DNA of 64,000 nt from an uncultured Alphaproteobacteria bacterium (GCA_958295695.1 OY282363.1:2732225-2796224), one strand, 5' to 3'. Counted from the stretch's first letter, positions 8,565 through 22,500 are shown. Translations and numbers: made by a program. Notes: generated from the letters alone by a model not told the origin.

Positions 8565-8651
8565 GCGCGCCCCTTTCGGGGGCGCGCACCTATATATCCG
8601 ATGCGCCGGCGAGACAAGCCGGCGTCCCCGTCCACGACATACGAGACGGGG
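8565..8651. other. three consecutive stem-loops upstream of hpf
   Basis: Three perfect inverted repeats follow each other. GCGCGCCCC (8565-8573) pairs with GGGGCGCGC (8579-8587) around TTTCG. CGCCGGC (8604-8610) pairs with GCCGGCG (8618-8624). CCCCGTC (8626-8632) pairs with GACGGGG (8645-8651). An AT-rich TATATAT lies between the first two. The first hairpin is terminator-like but has no T-run. They could form a structured leader of the hpf transcript or the end of an older transcript. Confidence 0.4.
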
Positions 8652-8720
8652 AGGGTTCCTGGGCCTGTCGGCGACGAGCTTGTCGAGGGCGATCCCGGAC
8701 CGTGGCCCGGGTGGGGCCGG

Positions 8721-8816
8721 GTCGCGCTCCACAAGACGCTCGAGGGCTCGGCCCACGGCGCTCTCGCTTGCCGTCCAACCCTCGCGGCGCAACAGGACGG
8801 CGAGTTTGGCCTTGCC
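8721..8816 (-). pseudogene. remnant of an IS481-type transposase
   Basis: A 32-codon stretch reads [19 protein letters not shown], then [13 protein letters not shown]. This matches the helix-turn-helix region of IS481/IS3-like transposases, where a segment like LRREGI-VSESTVGRILKRL precedes the DDE core. It has a TGA immediately upstream and loses similarity downstream, with no DDE domain, so it is a short broken fragment. It lies between hpf and the mutase gene and suggests an old insertion there. The family was recognised from memory of the motif, not by a search. Confidence 0.55.
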
Positions 8817-8876
8817 TCATGGGATCGACGGCGCGCGCCGCGCCGGATTGACGGGGCCGAGGGCCGCGTCGGATAC

Positions 8877-8898
8877 TCGTTTCGCAGGTGCGAAACGA
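8877..8898. promoter_or_regulatory. palindromic operator candidate before methylmalonyl-CoA mutase
   Basis: A perfect inverted repeat with 10-base arms, TCGTTTCGCA at 8877-8886 and TGCGAAACGA at 8889-8898, separated by GG. It ends 12 bases before the mutase ATG. A regulator bound here would cover the ribosome-binding/leader region. ScfR-type regulators of propionyl-CoA genes (such as PccR of Rhodobacter) bind TTTGC/GCAAA-type palindromes that look somewhat similar, so such a regulator is a possible but unproven match. Confidence 0.5.
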
Positions 8899-8910
8899 AA
8901 GGTTGCGCCG

Positions 8911-11046
<2,136 letters not shown>

Positions 11047-11057
11047 TCCCCGGCGGC

Positions 11058-12005
11058 ATGTCCGACATCGACGCGATCCGGAGCGGCGACCGACGGGCCC
11101 TGGCGCGCGCCATCACGCTGGCCGAATCGTCCCGCCCGGACGACGAGAGCCGCGCGGCGGCGCTGCTGGAGAAGCTGGACCCGCCCCGGACCGGAAGCTG
11201 GCGGCTCGGCGTCTCCGGAGCGCCGGGCGTCGGCAAGTCGACCTTCATCGAGGCCTTCGGGCTTCACGCGCTCGAGCGGGGACGCAGGGTCGCCGTGCTC
11301 GCGGTCGATCCCTCCTCGTCGCTGGGCGGCGGCTCGATCCTGGGCGACAAGACGCGCATGGAGCGGCTGGCGCGCGATCCGCGAGCCTTCATCCGGCCCT
11401 CGCCCTCCGGCGGGGAACCGGGCGGCGTGGCGCGCCGCACCCGCGACGCCGTCCGTCTCGTCGAGGCGGCGGGCTACGACCTCGTCGTCGTCGAGACGGT
11501 CGGCGCCGGCCAGTCGGAGACGGCCGTCGCCGCGATGACCGACATGTTCCTGCTGTTGCTGGCGCCGGGAACGGGCGACGAGTTGCAGGGGGTCAAGCGC
11601 GGCGCGATGGAGCTCGCCGATCTCGTTCTCGTCAACAAGGCGGATGGCGCGCTCGCCGGCCTGGCCCGCCATGCGGTGTCCGACCACCGCGCAGCGATGG
11701 CGCTGCTGCGCCCCCGCGAGAGCTTCTGGACGCCCCGGGTCGAGACCTGTTCGGCGCTGACCGGCGCGGGCATGGACGCGGTCTGGCGGACGGTCGGCGA
11801 CTACTTCGCCGCCGCCGGCATTCCCGACAAGCGCCGGAGCCAGGTCCGGGCGGCGCTGTGGGACGAGGTCGCGCGGCTGGCGGCCGCCCGGCTGCGCGCC
11901 GACCCGGAAAAACGGGCCCTCCTGACCCGGCTGGAACGGGAGGCGGCCGAGGGCCGGCTCCCCCTCCGCCGGGCGGCGGAGCGGCTGCTCGACGGCGCGC
12001 CGTGA
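11058..12005 (+). CDS. meaB: MeaB/ArgK GTPase, chaperone of methylmalonyl-CoA mutase
   Basis: A 315-residue G3E-family GTPase that loads and protects adenosylcobalamin in the mutase. Walker A is GAPGVGKSTFIEAF near residues 54-67. VDPSSSLGGGSILGDKTRME, ETVGAGQSE and the guanine-specific NKAD motif follow in the expected order. It starts 11 bases after the mutase stop, so the two are almost certainly co-transcribed. Its stop overlaps the GTG of the next gene by 3 bases. Confidence 0.96.
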   Translation: MSDIDAIRSGDRRALARAITLAESSRPDDESRAAALLEKLDPPRTGSWRLGVSGAPGVGKSTFIEAFGLHALERGRRVAVLAVDPSSSLGGGSILGDKTRMERLARDPRAFIRPSPSGGEPGGVARRTRDAVRLVEAAGYDLVVVETVGAGQSETAVAAMTDMFLLLLAPGTGDELQGVKRGAMELADLVLVNKADGALAGLARHAVSDHRAAMALLRPRESFWTPRVETCSALTGAGMDAVWRTVGDYFAAAGIPDKRRSQVRAALWDEVARLAAARLRADPEKRALLTRLEREAAEGRLPLRRAAERLLDGAP

Positions 12006-12364
12006 CGGATAACCCCGAAGACCGGCTGCGCGCCATCCGCCTCGCGCTGCCCGAGGCGGAGGAACGGGAGACGTGGGGCCGCGCCACCTTCCGGGTGCGC
12101 GACAGGATCTTCGCGATCCTCGCCGACCGCGAAGGCGGGCCCGCGGTCTCGCTGAAGGCGCCCAGAGGCAACCAGGCCATCCTGGTGGGCGCCGACCCCG
12201 GACACTTCTTCGTTCCTCCCTATGTCGGCCCCAAGGGCTGGGTCGGCATGCGTCTCGACGACGGTCCCGACTGGGACGAGGCGGCCCTCCTCGTCGCGCG
12301 GAGCTACCGCATGACCGCGCCGAAGAGCCTCGCCGCCCTGGCGCCGGAGCGCGGCCGCGATTGA
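12002..12364 (+). CDS. MmcQ/YjbR family protein
   Basis: A 120-residue protein of the MmcQ/YjbR family, a small double-wing-like fold seen in many bacteria with unclear function. Recognisable parts are LPEAEERETWGRATFRVRDR near the N-terminus, then ILADREGGPAVSLKAP, PPYVGPKGWVGMRLDD and the C-terminal SYRMTAPKSL. The start is taken as the GTG at 12002, which overlaps the meaB stop (GTGA), giving a third gene in the mutase operon. Its role in cobalamin or propionate metabolism is not established. Confidence 0.82.
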   Translation: MTDNPEDRLRAIRLALPEAEERETWGRATFRVRDRIFAILADREGGPAVSLKAPRGNQAILVGADPGHFFVPPYVGPKGWVGMRLDDGPDWDEAALLVARSYRMTAPKSLAALAPERGRD

Positions 12365-12457
12365 CCCGTCCCGCGGCGGGGTGTAGAGAGACCGGCTGAA
12401 ATTTCGGCGGCGAGCCGGGTCGGCGCCGCCGCCATGCGTCTTTCGGGGAGCACCGCG

Positions 12458-12757
12458 ATGTCGCGCACCTGTGAGCTCACGGGCAAGACCGTCATGGCCG
12501 GCAACAACCGCAGCCATGCGGAAAACAAGACGAGGCGCGTCTTCCGCCCGAATCTCGTGAACGTCAGCCTCTACTCCGAGGCGCTCGGCGAAAGCGTGCG
12601 CCTGAGGATTTCGGCCCATGCGCTGCGCACGGTCGAGAAACGCGGCGGCATCGACGCCTTCCTGATGGACGAGCGCGATTCGAAGCTGCCGGCCGGCGCG
12701 CTGCGCCTGAAGCGCCGCATCGGAAGGGCCGCGGCGCGCGGGGCGTCCGCGGCCTGA
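12458..12757 (+). CDS. rpmB: 50S ribosomal protein L28
   Basis: A 99-residue protein beginning [20 protein letters not shown], the classical start of L28 (the C-TGK motif). [19 protein letters not shown] follows, and the C-terminus is basic. A GGGGAG ribosome site at 12445-12450 precedes the ATG by 7 bases. An upstream in-frame ATG at 12434 was rejected because L28 proteins begin at MSR-C. Confidence 0.97.
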   Translation: MSRTCELTGKTVMAGNNRSHAENKTRRVFRPNLVNVSLYSEALGESVRLRISAHALRTVEKRGGIDAFLMDERDSKLPAGALRLKRRIGRAAARGASAA

Positions 12758-12795
12758 ACGCTCCCGGGACGATCCGGAACGGGAGCCCGGGGTCC

Positions 12796-13395
12796 ATGGC
12801 CGCGGGCCGCGTGGCGTTCGCCCTGCCGGTCGCCGCGATGGCGTTCGTCGTGGTGGTGTCCAACATCCTGGTCCACTTCCCGATCAGCGACTGGCTGACC
12901 TGGGGCGCCTTCACGTTCCCGGTCGCCTTTCTGGTCACGGACCTCTCCAACCGCGCCTTCGGCCCCGCCAGGGCGGCCGCGGTCGTCTTCGTCGGCTTCG
13001 TCGTCGGCGTCCCGATGTCGGCGGCCTTCTCCGACTGGACGCCCTTCGAGGCGCCGAACGTGCTCTCCCAGCTCGCGATCCTCACGGCGGTGGCCTCGGG
13101 CGCGGCCTTCCTCGGCGGCCAGCTCCTCGACATCGCCATCTTCCAGCGCCTGCGCGAGGGCGTCTGGTGGCGGGCGCCGCTGGTGTCCTCGGCGGTCGCC
13201 TCGGCGCTCGACACGGCGATCTTCTTCTACCTGCTGTTCGGCGCGTTCTACCCGGAATGGGGGCTCGCCTGGTACAAGCTGGGCTTGGGCGACTACACGG
13301 TGAAGGCCGCCATGGCGCTCGGGCTTCTGGCGCCCTACCGGGCCCTGATGGCCCGGTTCGCGCCGCGGCTCTTCCCGGACACCGGCAAGGCGTAG
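12796..13395 (+). CDS. Queuosine precursor transporter (YhhQ/QPT family)
   Basis: A 199-residue membrane protein with about six hydrophobic segments. Motifs of the VUT/QPT (formerly DUF165) family are FPVAFLVTDLSNRAFGP, where the TDL--R-FG core is typical, and SGAAFLGGQLLDIAIFQRLR. The family imports preQ0/preQ1 or queuine-type precursors for tRNA modification across the inner membrane. It lies 38 bases after rpmB and converges on the giant autotransporter gene. The exact substrate cannot be read from sequence. Confidence 0.85.
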   Translation: MAAGRVAFALPVAAMAFVVVVSNILVHFPISDWLTWGAFTFPVAFLVTDLSNRAFGPARAAAVVFVGFVVGVPMSAAFSDWTPFEAPNVLSQLAILTAVASGAAFLGGQLLDIAIFQRLREGVWWRAPLVSSAVASALDTAIFFYLLFGAFYPEWGLAWYKLGLGDYTVKAAMALGLLAPYRALMARFAPRLFPDTGKA

Positions 13396-13521
13396 ACCCG
13401 CGCCCCGTACAAGATCGGTATGGCGCGCCGGCCCGGTCGGCGGGCGTCGTTTTCGCCGGGTTCGGCGGCAAGGCCGAGAGCGCCGCCGCCGGTCGCGGCC
13501 TTTCGGCGCGAACCGAACGCC

Positions 13522-16500
13522 CTACCACCCGATGCGCAGGTCGAGTCCGACGCCGTACCCGGCGTCGGCGGCGTTTTCCCTGCGTTCGACTTCGAGGCCC
13601 AGGTCGAACCCGGTTCCGAGATCGAGGCGGACGCCGACGCGCATGGCGCGCTCGCCGCCTTGCGCCAGACCGAACCCGGCGTAGGGGGTTGTCACTCCGG
13701 CGCCGCCGAACGCGGGCAGCCCGTAGCCCAGGTCCGTCTCCAGCCGCGCCCCGTCGTCGCCGCCGTCCACCGGACCCGCCGCCACGCCCTCGTCCCACAG
13801 CCGCGCCACGCCGCTCCCCGACGCGCCCCAGGAGGGCAGCAGCTGGAACGACAGGCCCAACCCGTCCGCGTCCGGGTCCAGGCGCATCGACCCCGACGCG
13901 CCCCACTCCTCCACGTCGCTGTCGTGGACCAGGAGCGCGCGGCCCTTCGCCTCCACCGTCAGGCCCCGCGCCGGGTCCGTCCAGGAGAGGCCGCCGCCGG
14001 CCTCGAGGCCCATCCCCGTCGCGCCGTCGCCGCCGTCCCAGCGCACGCCCGCCTCCAGCGTCGGCGTCAGGGACGCGCCGCCCGCGAGCGCATAGGCCCG
14101 GCTGCCCTCCGCCGCCAGGCGCAGGCGTCGCGTGTCCACCGACACCGCCGCGATCGCCGCGCCGTTGTCCGACACCCGCCAGCGCGTCGCCTCCGCCGAG
14201 CCCTTCGCCTCCAGAGTCGCGGGGCCTTGCGACCACACCGGAGCCGACCCGCCCACGGCGCCCGCCAGGAACCGGCTGTCCGCCGTCTGCGCCCCGAACC
14301 GATCGCGCAGGTCCCCGTCCACGATCTCGATCTCGCCCCAGCCGTAACCGGCCGCGCCCCACAGCCGCGCCCCGTCGCCCACGGCCCAGCCCACATAGGG
14401 CGTCAACGCCGTCATCCGGCTCTCGTGCGAACCCGCGATCGCTTCGCCCTGGCTCCGGTCCGTGTAGTCCACGTCGCTCGAGAACCACGACGCCGCCAAG
14501 CCGCCCCGAAGGTCCGGACGCAACGCCGCGTCCACGCCCACGTGCGCCGAGAACGCATCCCCCGACCAGTCCAGGGCATCATCGTCCCGCGACAGCTTGC
14601 GCCAGTCGCCCGAGCCCCACGCCACGACGCCGCCGGCGCCCGGACCGTCCGCGCCGGCCAGGCCGAACGCGAAGGACTCAGCCCCCAACAGCTCCTTCCA
14701 GGACACGTCGCCCTCCTCGAGGGCGCCCTCGTGGGCCCGGACGAACCCCGCCGCCGCCTCGAGGCCGCCCGCCGCCGTCGGCGCCGCCGCGTCCGGAGAC
14801 GCCAGACGCCCCGTCACCGCGTCCAGCGCGCTCCCCCACAACGCGCGGGACAACTCCGGCAACACCGACTCGTTGATCGCCTTCAGGCGCGCCCGAGCCT
14901 TCTCCAGGCCGTGCTCCACGGCGATGGTGAACGTCAGCGACGCGGGCCCGTCCGCGTCCCGCGCCGTCCAGGTGTAGGTCGTCTCGGGAAACACCTCCGT
15001 CGGCGTCCCCGACAGCGTCCGCGTCGTCGCGTCGAACGTCAGACCCGCCGGCAGCCGCTCCGGCGTCAGGTCGTGCGTGCAGCACGTCACCGGCGCGTCC
15101 CCCGCGTCCTTCTTCACCGGAGGCAGCACCAAGTCCGCGATCGCCTCGTCCACCGTGTAGACCCGGTTGGAGACCGTTCCCGCGAACTCGACGCTCCTGT
15201 CCGCGTAGCCCAGGGCGAAGGGCGAGAAGTCCGTCACCCCGCTGGCGCACGCCCGCATCTCCGTCGCGTCCCAGACCGAACCCGACACCGCCGTCCACGC
15301 GGTCCCGTCATGGCGCAACAGCACGAGCTCCCGGCCGGGCGACCGGGCCGCCGCGTCCCGTATCCCCTGGGGCCCCGCAAGGCACAGCGTCAGGCCCCCG
15401 GACGGAAGGCCGGAGACCGCCGACACGTCCACCGCGACCCGCGCGTCGCCCTCCCCCAGACCGAACCCCGAACCCGCCGGAGACGGCACGGCGTCGCCCG
15501 CCAGGGGCGTATACCTCACCCGGACCGTCGCGGCGCCGATGCGGTAGACCGCCTCCGTCACCGCCGTCACCGGCGCCGCCAGGACCCGCGTGTCCCCGGT
15601 CTCCGCCACCGCCACCGGCAGCGGCGCCGACACATCGCCGTAGCCGCCGCCCGCCGCGCGGTGCGTCAGCGTCGCCGCGTCGGCGTAGTCGTCACCGTCC
15701 GACGACGCCGACACCGTCACCGGTTGCGGCGTGTCCCAGTTCGACATCGTGAAGGTCAGGCTGGCGGGGTTCGCCGTCACGTCGGCGTTGTCGCTCGCGA
15801 CCGACACCGTCACCGTGTCCGTCGGCTCCGAGGTCAGCGCCGCCGTGTACGAGGCCGAGCTCCCCGCCGTCACGGCCAGATGATCCGAGGGGACGAGCGC
15901 GAGGCCCTTCTCGTCGTCGTCCGTCAGGGTCAACGCCCCGCCGCTCACCGCCATGGTCGTCCCGTCGGCCGTGGCCCGGTCGTTCGTGATCGTCGCCGTC
16001 ACCGTGCCCGCCCGGTTCGGCGCGTTGTCGATGGCGTCGTCCACCGCCGCGATCGTCGCCGTGTCCGTCGCGTTCGACGTCGAACCCGCCGCGATCTCGA
16101 TGGTCGCGTCGCTCACCGTGTAGAAGCCCGCCGCCGGCGTCACCGTCACCGTCGTCGCCGCCCCCGACGCGCGCGACAGCGTCGCCGTCACCGTCGCCAC
16201 GCCCCCGTCCTCCGGGATCGACGACGGAGACAGCGCCAGCGTCACCCCCGGCGCGTCGTCGTCGTCCGTCGTCGTCACCGACACGTCCACGTTCGCCAGC
16301 CCGTTGTAGTTGGCGTCGCCGCTCGACGGATCGAGCCGTACCGCCCAGGTCACCGTGCCGTCGTCGATGGCGTCATCCGCCCCGGTCACCGTCACCGCCT
16401 GCGTCGTGCTCCAGGCCGTCGCCGCGAAGGTCAGCGACGACGGCGAGACCGTTCCCTCGCTCGCATCCAGGCTCGTCACCGATACCGTCACCGCCTGCGA

Positions 16501-19500
16501 CGGCTGCGTTATCAGCGCCACCGTGAACGTCGCCGTCCCGCCCGCCTCCGTCGCCTGGCCCGCCACCGAACCCACGTTCAGCCCGTACTCGTTGTCCGCG
16601 TTCACCGCATGGACCGTGACCGCCGGGAGCGCGTCGTACTTGGTGTCCGCCGTGCTCGGCATGTCCACCGTCAGCGCGACGGTGTAGTCTTGGTCGCCGT
16701 CGGCGTTGGCGGGGGCGTCGTCCACCCCGGTCAGCGTCACCGTTTGCGCCGTGTTCCAGGTCGTCGCCGTGAAGGTCAGCGACGACGCCGACACCGTGCC
16801 TTCCGCCGTGTTCGTACTCAACACGCCGAGCACCACGTCCCCCGTCGGCTCGCTCGTCAGCGCCACCGTGAACGTCGCCGTCCCGCCACTCTCCGTCGTC
16901 CGCAGCCGCGACGATGTCGACGTCGCCGGCGATACCGCGAACCCCGCCGTGTCGTCGTCGGTCACGGTCAGCGTCACGCTCGACGGCGCCGCCACCCCGT
17001 TGCCGCCCGAAGCCGTCCCCGACACCGTCACCGTCTCGTCCGTCTCGTCCACCGCGTCGCCCACCGCCGACACCGTCACCGCGCCCGAACTCGTCGTATC
17101 CCCCGCCGCGATCGTCAGAGTCGTCGCGCTCGACAGACTGAAGTCGCCCGCCACGGCGCCCGTGGACGTCACCGGCGACGCCGACACCGTCACCGTCACC
17201 GCCTCGCTCGACGCACGGTCCAGCGTCGCCGTCACCGTCGTCACCCCGCCCGTCTCCGGGATCGACGTCGGAGACAGCGCCAGCGTCACCGTCGGCGTCG
17301 CCTCGTCGTCGGTCACGGTCAGCGTCGCGTCCGACGGCGCCGCCACCCCGTTGCCGCCCGACACCGTGCCGGAAACCGTCACCGACTTGTCCGGCGCATC
17401 CACCGCGTTCCCGTTCGCCGTCACCGTCACCGCGCCCGAACTCGTCGTATCCCCCGACGCGATCGTCAGCGTCCTCGCGCCCGACAGACTGAAGTCGTCC
17501 GCCGACGCGCCCGCGCCCGCCGCCGCGTCCACCGTCACCGTCACCGCTTCGCTCGACGCACGGTCCAGCGTCGCCGTCACCGTCGAGACCCCGCCCGTCT
17601 CCGAGATCGACGACGGCGACAACGCCAGCGCCACCGTCGGCGTCGCCTCGTCGTCGGTCACGGTCAGCGTCGCGCTCGACGGCGCCGCCACGCCGCTAGA
17701 GCCCGAGACCGCCGCCGTCACCGTCACCTGCTTGTCCGGCGAATCCGTCGCGTTATCGACCGCCGTCACCGTCACCGCGCCCGTGCTCGCCGTGGCCTCC
17801 GCCGCGATCGTCAGCGTCCTCGCGCTCGACAGGCTGAAGTCGCCCGACACGGCGCCCGTGGACGTCACCGGCGACGCCGACACCGTCAGCGTCACCGCCT
17901 CGCTCGACGCACGGTCCAGCGTCGCCGTCACCGTCGAGACCCCGCCGTTCTCCGAGATCGACGACGGCGACAACGCCAGCGCCACCGTCGGCGTACCTTC
18001 GTCGTCGGTCAGCGTCAGCGACGCCCCGGTCAGCGTCCCGATGCCGTGGCCGTTCTCCGCCGTGCCCGTCACCGTCACCGAACGGTTCCCCACGTTGTCG
18101 ATGGCGTCGTTCGCCGCGGTAATCGTTACGCTGTCCGTCGCGTTCGCCGTCTCACCCGCGGCAATCGTGATCGTCGCGTCGGACCCTACCGTGTAGGCGC
18201 CGGTCATCGCCGTCACCGTCACCGTCGTCGCGTGGCTCGACGCACGGTCCAGCGTCGCCGTCACCGTCGAGACCCCGCCGTTCTCCGAGATCGACGACGG
18301 CGACAACGCCAGCGCCACCGTCGGCGTCGCCTCGTCGTCGGTCACGGTCAGCGTCACGCTCGACGGGTTCGCCACGCCGCTAGAGCCCGAGACCGGCGCC
18401 GTCACCGTCACCTGCTTGTCCGGCGAATCCGTCGCGTTGTCGACCGCCGTCACCGTCACCGCGCCCGTGCTCGCCGTCGAACCCGCCGCGATCGTCAGCG
18501 TCGTCGCGCTCGACAGGCTGAAGTCGCCCGCCGCCGCGTTCGTCCCCGCCGCCGCCGACACCGTCAGCGTCACCGCCTCGCTCGACGCGCGGTCCAGCGT
18601 CGCCGTCACCGTCGAGACCCCGCCGTTCTCCGAGATCGACGACGGCGACAACGCCAGCGTCGCCACCGGCGTCGCCTCGTCGTCGGTCAGCGTCAGCGTC
18701 GCTCCCGTCACCGCCACGGTCCGCGAATCGGCCGCCGCCTGGGCGTTGGCCGCCGTGCCCGTCACCGTGACGCCGCGGTTGACGACATTGTCGATGGCGT
18801 CGTCCGCCGCGGTAATCGTTACGCTGTCCGTCGCGTTCGCCGTCTCACCCGCGGCAATCGCGATCGTCGCGTCGGACCCTACCGTGTAGAAGCCCGACGC
18901 CGCCGCCACCGTGATCGTCGTCGCCGCGCTCGACGCATGGCTCAGCGTCGCCGTCACCGTCGAGACCCCGCCGTTCTCCGAGATCGACGACGGCGACAAC
19001 GCCAGCGCCACCGTCGGCGTCGCCTCGTCGTCGGTCACGGTCAGCGTCACGCTCGACGGCGCCGCCACGCCGCTGTCGCCCGAGACCGCCGCCGTCACCG
19101 TCACCTGCTTGTCCGGCGAATCCGTCGCGTTGTCGACCGCCGTCACCGTCACCGCGCCCGTGCTCGCCGTATTCCCGGCGGCGATGGTGAGCGTCTTGTC
19201 CGTGCTCAGCGTGAAGTTCGCCGCGACCGCGTTCGTCCCCGGCGCCGCCGACACCGTCAGCGTCACCGCCTCGCTCGACGCGCGGTCCAGCGTCGCCGTC
19301 ACCGTGCTCGACCCCACGTTCGTCCCGTCGTGCTCGGCGATCGTCGCCGGGCTCAGCGCCAGCGTCGCCACCGGCGTCGCCTCGTCGTCGGTCAGCGTCA
19401 GCGACGCTCCCGTCACCGCGCCCACGCCGTGGCCGTTCTCCGCCGTGCCCGTCACCGTCACCGAACGGTTCCCCACGTTGTCGATGGCGTCGTCCACCGC

Positions 19501-22500
19501 CGTCACCGTCACCGTCCCGGCGCCGCCGGTCGTCCCGGCGGCGATGGTGAGGGTGTTGGACGAACCCACCGTGTAGGACCCCGAGACCGGCGTCACCGTC
19601 ACCGTCGTCGCGTGGCTCGACGCACGGTCCAGCGTCGCCGTCACCGTCGTCGAGCCGCCGTCCTCCGCGATGGCGCTGTCCGACAGCGCCAGCGTCACCC
19701 CCGGCGCCGCGTCGTCGTCCGCGATGGTCAGCGTCACGCTCGACGGCGCCGCCACGCCGTTGCCGCCCGAGACCGTCGCCGACACCGTCGCCTGCTGGTC
19801 CGGCTCGTCGACCGTGTCGTGCGCCGCGGTGACGGTCACCGTCCCGCTGCTCGCCGTATCCCCGGCGGCGATGGTGAGCGTCTTGTCCGTGCTCAGCGTG
19901 AAGTCGCCGGCGGCGGCGTTGTTCTCCGCCACGGCGTCGGTTCCCGGACCCGCCGCCACCGTCAGCGTCACCGCCTCGCTCGACGCCCCCGACAGCGTCG
20001 CCGTCACCGCGCTCGCGTTGTTCGCCCCGCTCTCGTCGATCGTGTCCGGCTGGCCCGCCACCGGGTCCGACAGCGCCAGCGCCACCGTCGGCAACGTCTC
20101 GTCGTCCGTCAGCGTCAGAGGCGCGCCGGTCACCGCCACGGTCGTTCCGTCGGTCGTGGCCCGGGCGTTCGTTATCGTCGCCGTCACCGTCGTCGAGCGC
20201 CCGTCGACGCCCTGGTGAACGTTGTCGTTCGCCGCCGCGATCGTCGCCGTGTCCGTCGCGTTCGCCGTCTCGCCAGCGTCGATCACGATCGTCGCGTCGC
20301 TCACCGTGTAGAAGCCCGCCGCCGCCGTCACCGTCACCGTCGTCGCCGCCCCCGACGCGCGCGACAGCGTCGCCGTCACCGTCGCCACGCCGCCGTTCTC
20401 CGAGATCGACGACGGCGACAGCGACAGCGTCACCCCCGGCGCGTCGTCGTCGTCCGTCGTCGTCACCGACACGTCCACGTTCGCCAGCCCGTTGTAGTTG
20501 GCGTCGCCGCTCGACGGATCCAGCCGCACCGCCCAGGTCACATCGCCGTCGTCGACGTCGTCATCGACCCCGGTCACCGTCACCGTCCGCGCCATGTTCC
20601 AGGCCGTCGTCTCGAAGGTCAGCGACGACGGCGAGACCGTTCCCTCGCCCGTATCCAGGCTCGTCACCGATACCGTCACCGCCTGCGACGGCAGCGACAG
20701 CAGCGCCACCGTGAACGTCGCCGTCCCGCCACCCTCCGTCGCCTGGCCCGTCACCGAGCTCACGTTCAGCCCGTAGTCGTTGTCCGCGTTCACCGCGTAG
20801 ACCGTGACCGGGGAGCTCGCGAGCGCGTCGTAGTTGTCGTCCGCCGTGCTCGTCGCGTTCACCGTCAGCGTGACGGTGTAGTTTTGGTCGCCGTCGGCGT
20901 TGGCGGGGTCGTCGTCCACGCCGGTCAGCGTCACCGTTTGCGCCGTGTTCCAGGTCGTCGCCGTGAAGGTCAGCGACGACGCGGACACCGTCCCTTCCGT
21001 CGCGTCCGAACTCGCCACGCCGAGCACCACGTCCCCCGTCGGCTCGCTCGACAGCGCCACCGTGAACGTCGCCGTCCCGCCCGACTCCGTCGTCCGCAGC
21101 CGCGACGATGTCGACGTCGCCGGCGACACCGCGAACCCCGCCGTGTCGTCGTCGGTCACGGTCAGGGTCACGCTCGACGGGTTCGCCACCCCGTTGCCGC
21201 CCGAAGCCGTCCCCGACACCGTCACCGTCTCGTCCGTCTCGTCCCTCGCGTCGCCCACCGCCGACACCGTCACCGCGCCCGAACTCGTCGTATCCCCCGA
21301 CGCGATCGTCAGAGTCGTCGCGCTCGACAGGCTGAAGTCGCCCGCCACGGCGCCCGTGGACGTCACCGGCGACGCCGACACCGTCACCGTCACCGCCGCG
21401 CTCGACACGCCCGACAGCGTCGCCGTCACCGTCGTCACCCCGCCCGTCTCCGGGATCGACGTCGAAGACAGAACCAGCGTCACCGTCGGCAGGACCTCGT
21501 CGTCGGTCACGGTCAGCGTCGCGGCCGACGGCGCCGCCACCCCGTTGCCGCCCGCCACGGTCGCCGAGACCGTCACCGTCTCGTCCGCCTCGGCCGTCGT
21601 GTCGTCCACCGCCGTCACCGTCACCGCGCCCGAACTCGTCGTATCCCCCGACGCGATCGTCAGCGTCCTCGCGCTCGACAGACTGAAGTCCCCCGCCGAC
21701 GCGGTCGCGCCCGTCGCCGACACCGTCACCGTCACCGCCTCGCTCGACGCCCCCGAAAGCGTCGCCGTCACCGTGCTCGCGGCGCCCGCCCCGCTCTCGG
21801 GGATGGTGTCCGGCTTCGTCGGGTCCGGCTCCGACAGGACCAGCGCCACCGTCGGCGTCGCCTCGTCGTCCGTCAGCGCGATCGTGGCCGCGGTCACCGT
21901 CAGGCCGCCCGACGAGCCGCTCACCGTCACCGTCTCGTCGGTCTCGTCCACCGCGTCGTTCGTCGGCGTCAGCGTGAAGCTCCCGGTCTTGCTCGCCGCC
22001 CCCGCGGCGATCGTGATGTCGAAGTCCGTCACCGCCGCGAAGTCCACCGCCGTCGCCGTGCCGCTACCCCCCACGCTCACGGTCACGGTCGTGGCATCGA
22101 CGAACCGGCTCGCGCCATCCACCGTGGCGGTCACCGCGATCGCGGTCGCCCCGTCGTCCTCGGCCACGCTGTTGTCGTCCACCGTCAGCGTGATCGCGGT
22201 CGGGGCGTCGTCGTCGTCCGTCAACGCGATCGTGGCCGAGCTCACCGTCAGGCCGCCCGACGCGCCGCTCACCGTGATCGTCTCGTTCGTCTCGTCGAAC
22301 GCGTCGTTCGTCGGCGTCAGCGTGAAGTCGGCGGCGCCGCTCGCGTCGCCCGCTTCGATCTCGACGTCGAAGTCCGACACCGCCGCGAAGTCCACCGCCC
22401 CCGCCGCGCCGGTCCCCGCCACGCTCACCGTCACCGTCGTCGCCGTGGCGAACCGCGTCGCGCCGTCCACCGTGGCGGTCACCGTGATCGTGGTCGCCCC

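Noticed and set aside
8590-8820. A 76-codon minus-strand gene upstream of hpf
   Set aside because: Its frame is offset from the transposase-like frame and its translation is Arg/Pro-rich with no family features; the IS remnant explains the sequence better.
13426-13450. Intrinsic terminator after the queuosine-precursor transporter
   Set aside because: CGCCG/CGGCG gives only a 5-bp stem, and the TTTT lies six bases beyond it; too weak to call in DNA of this GC content.
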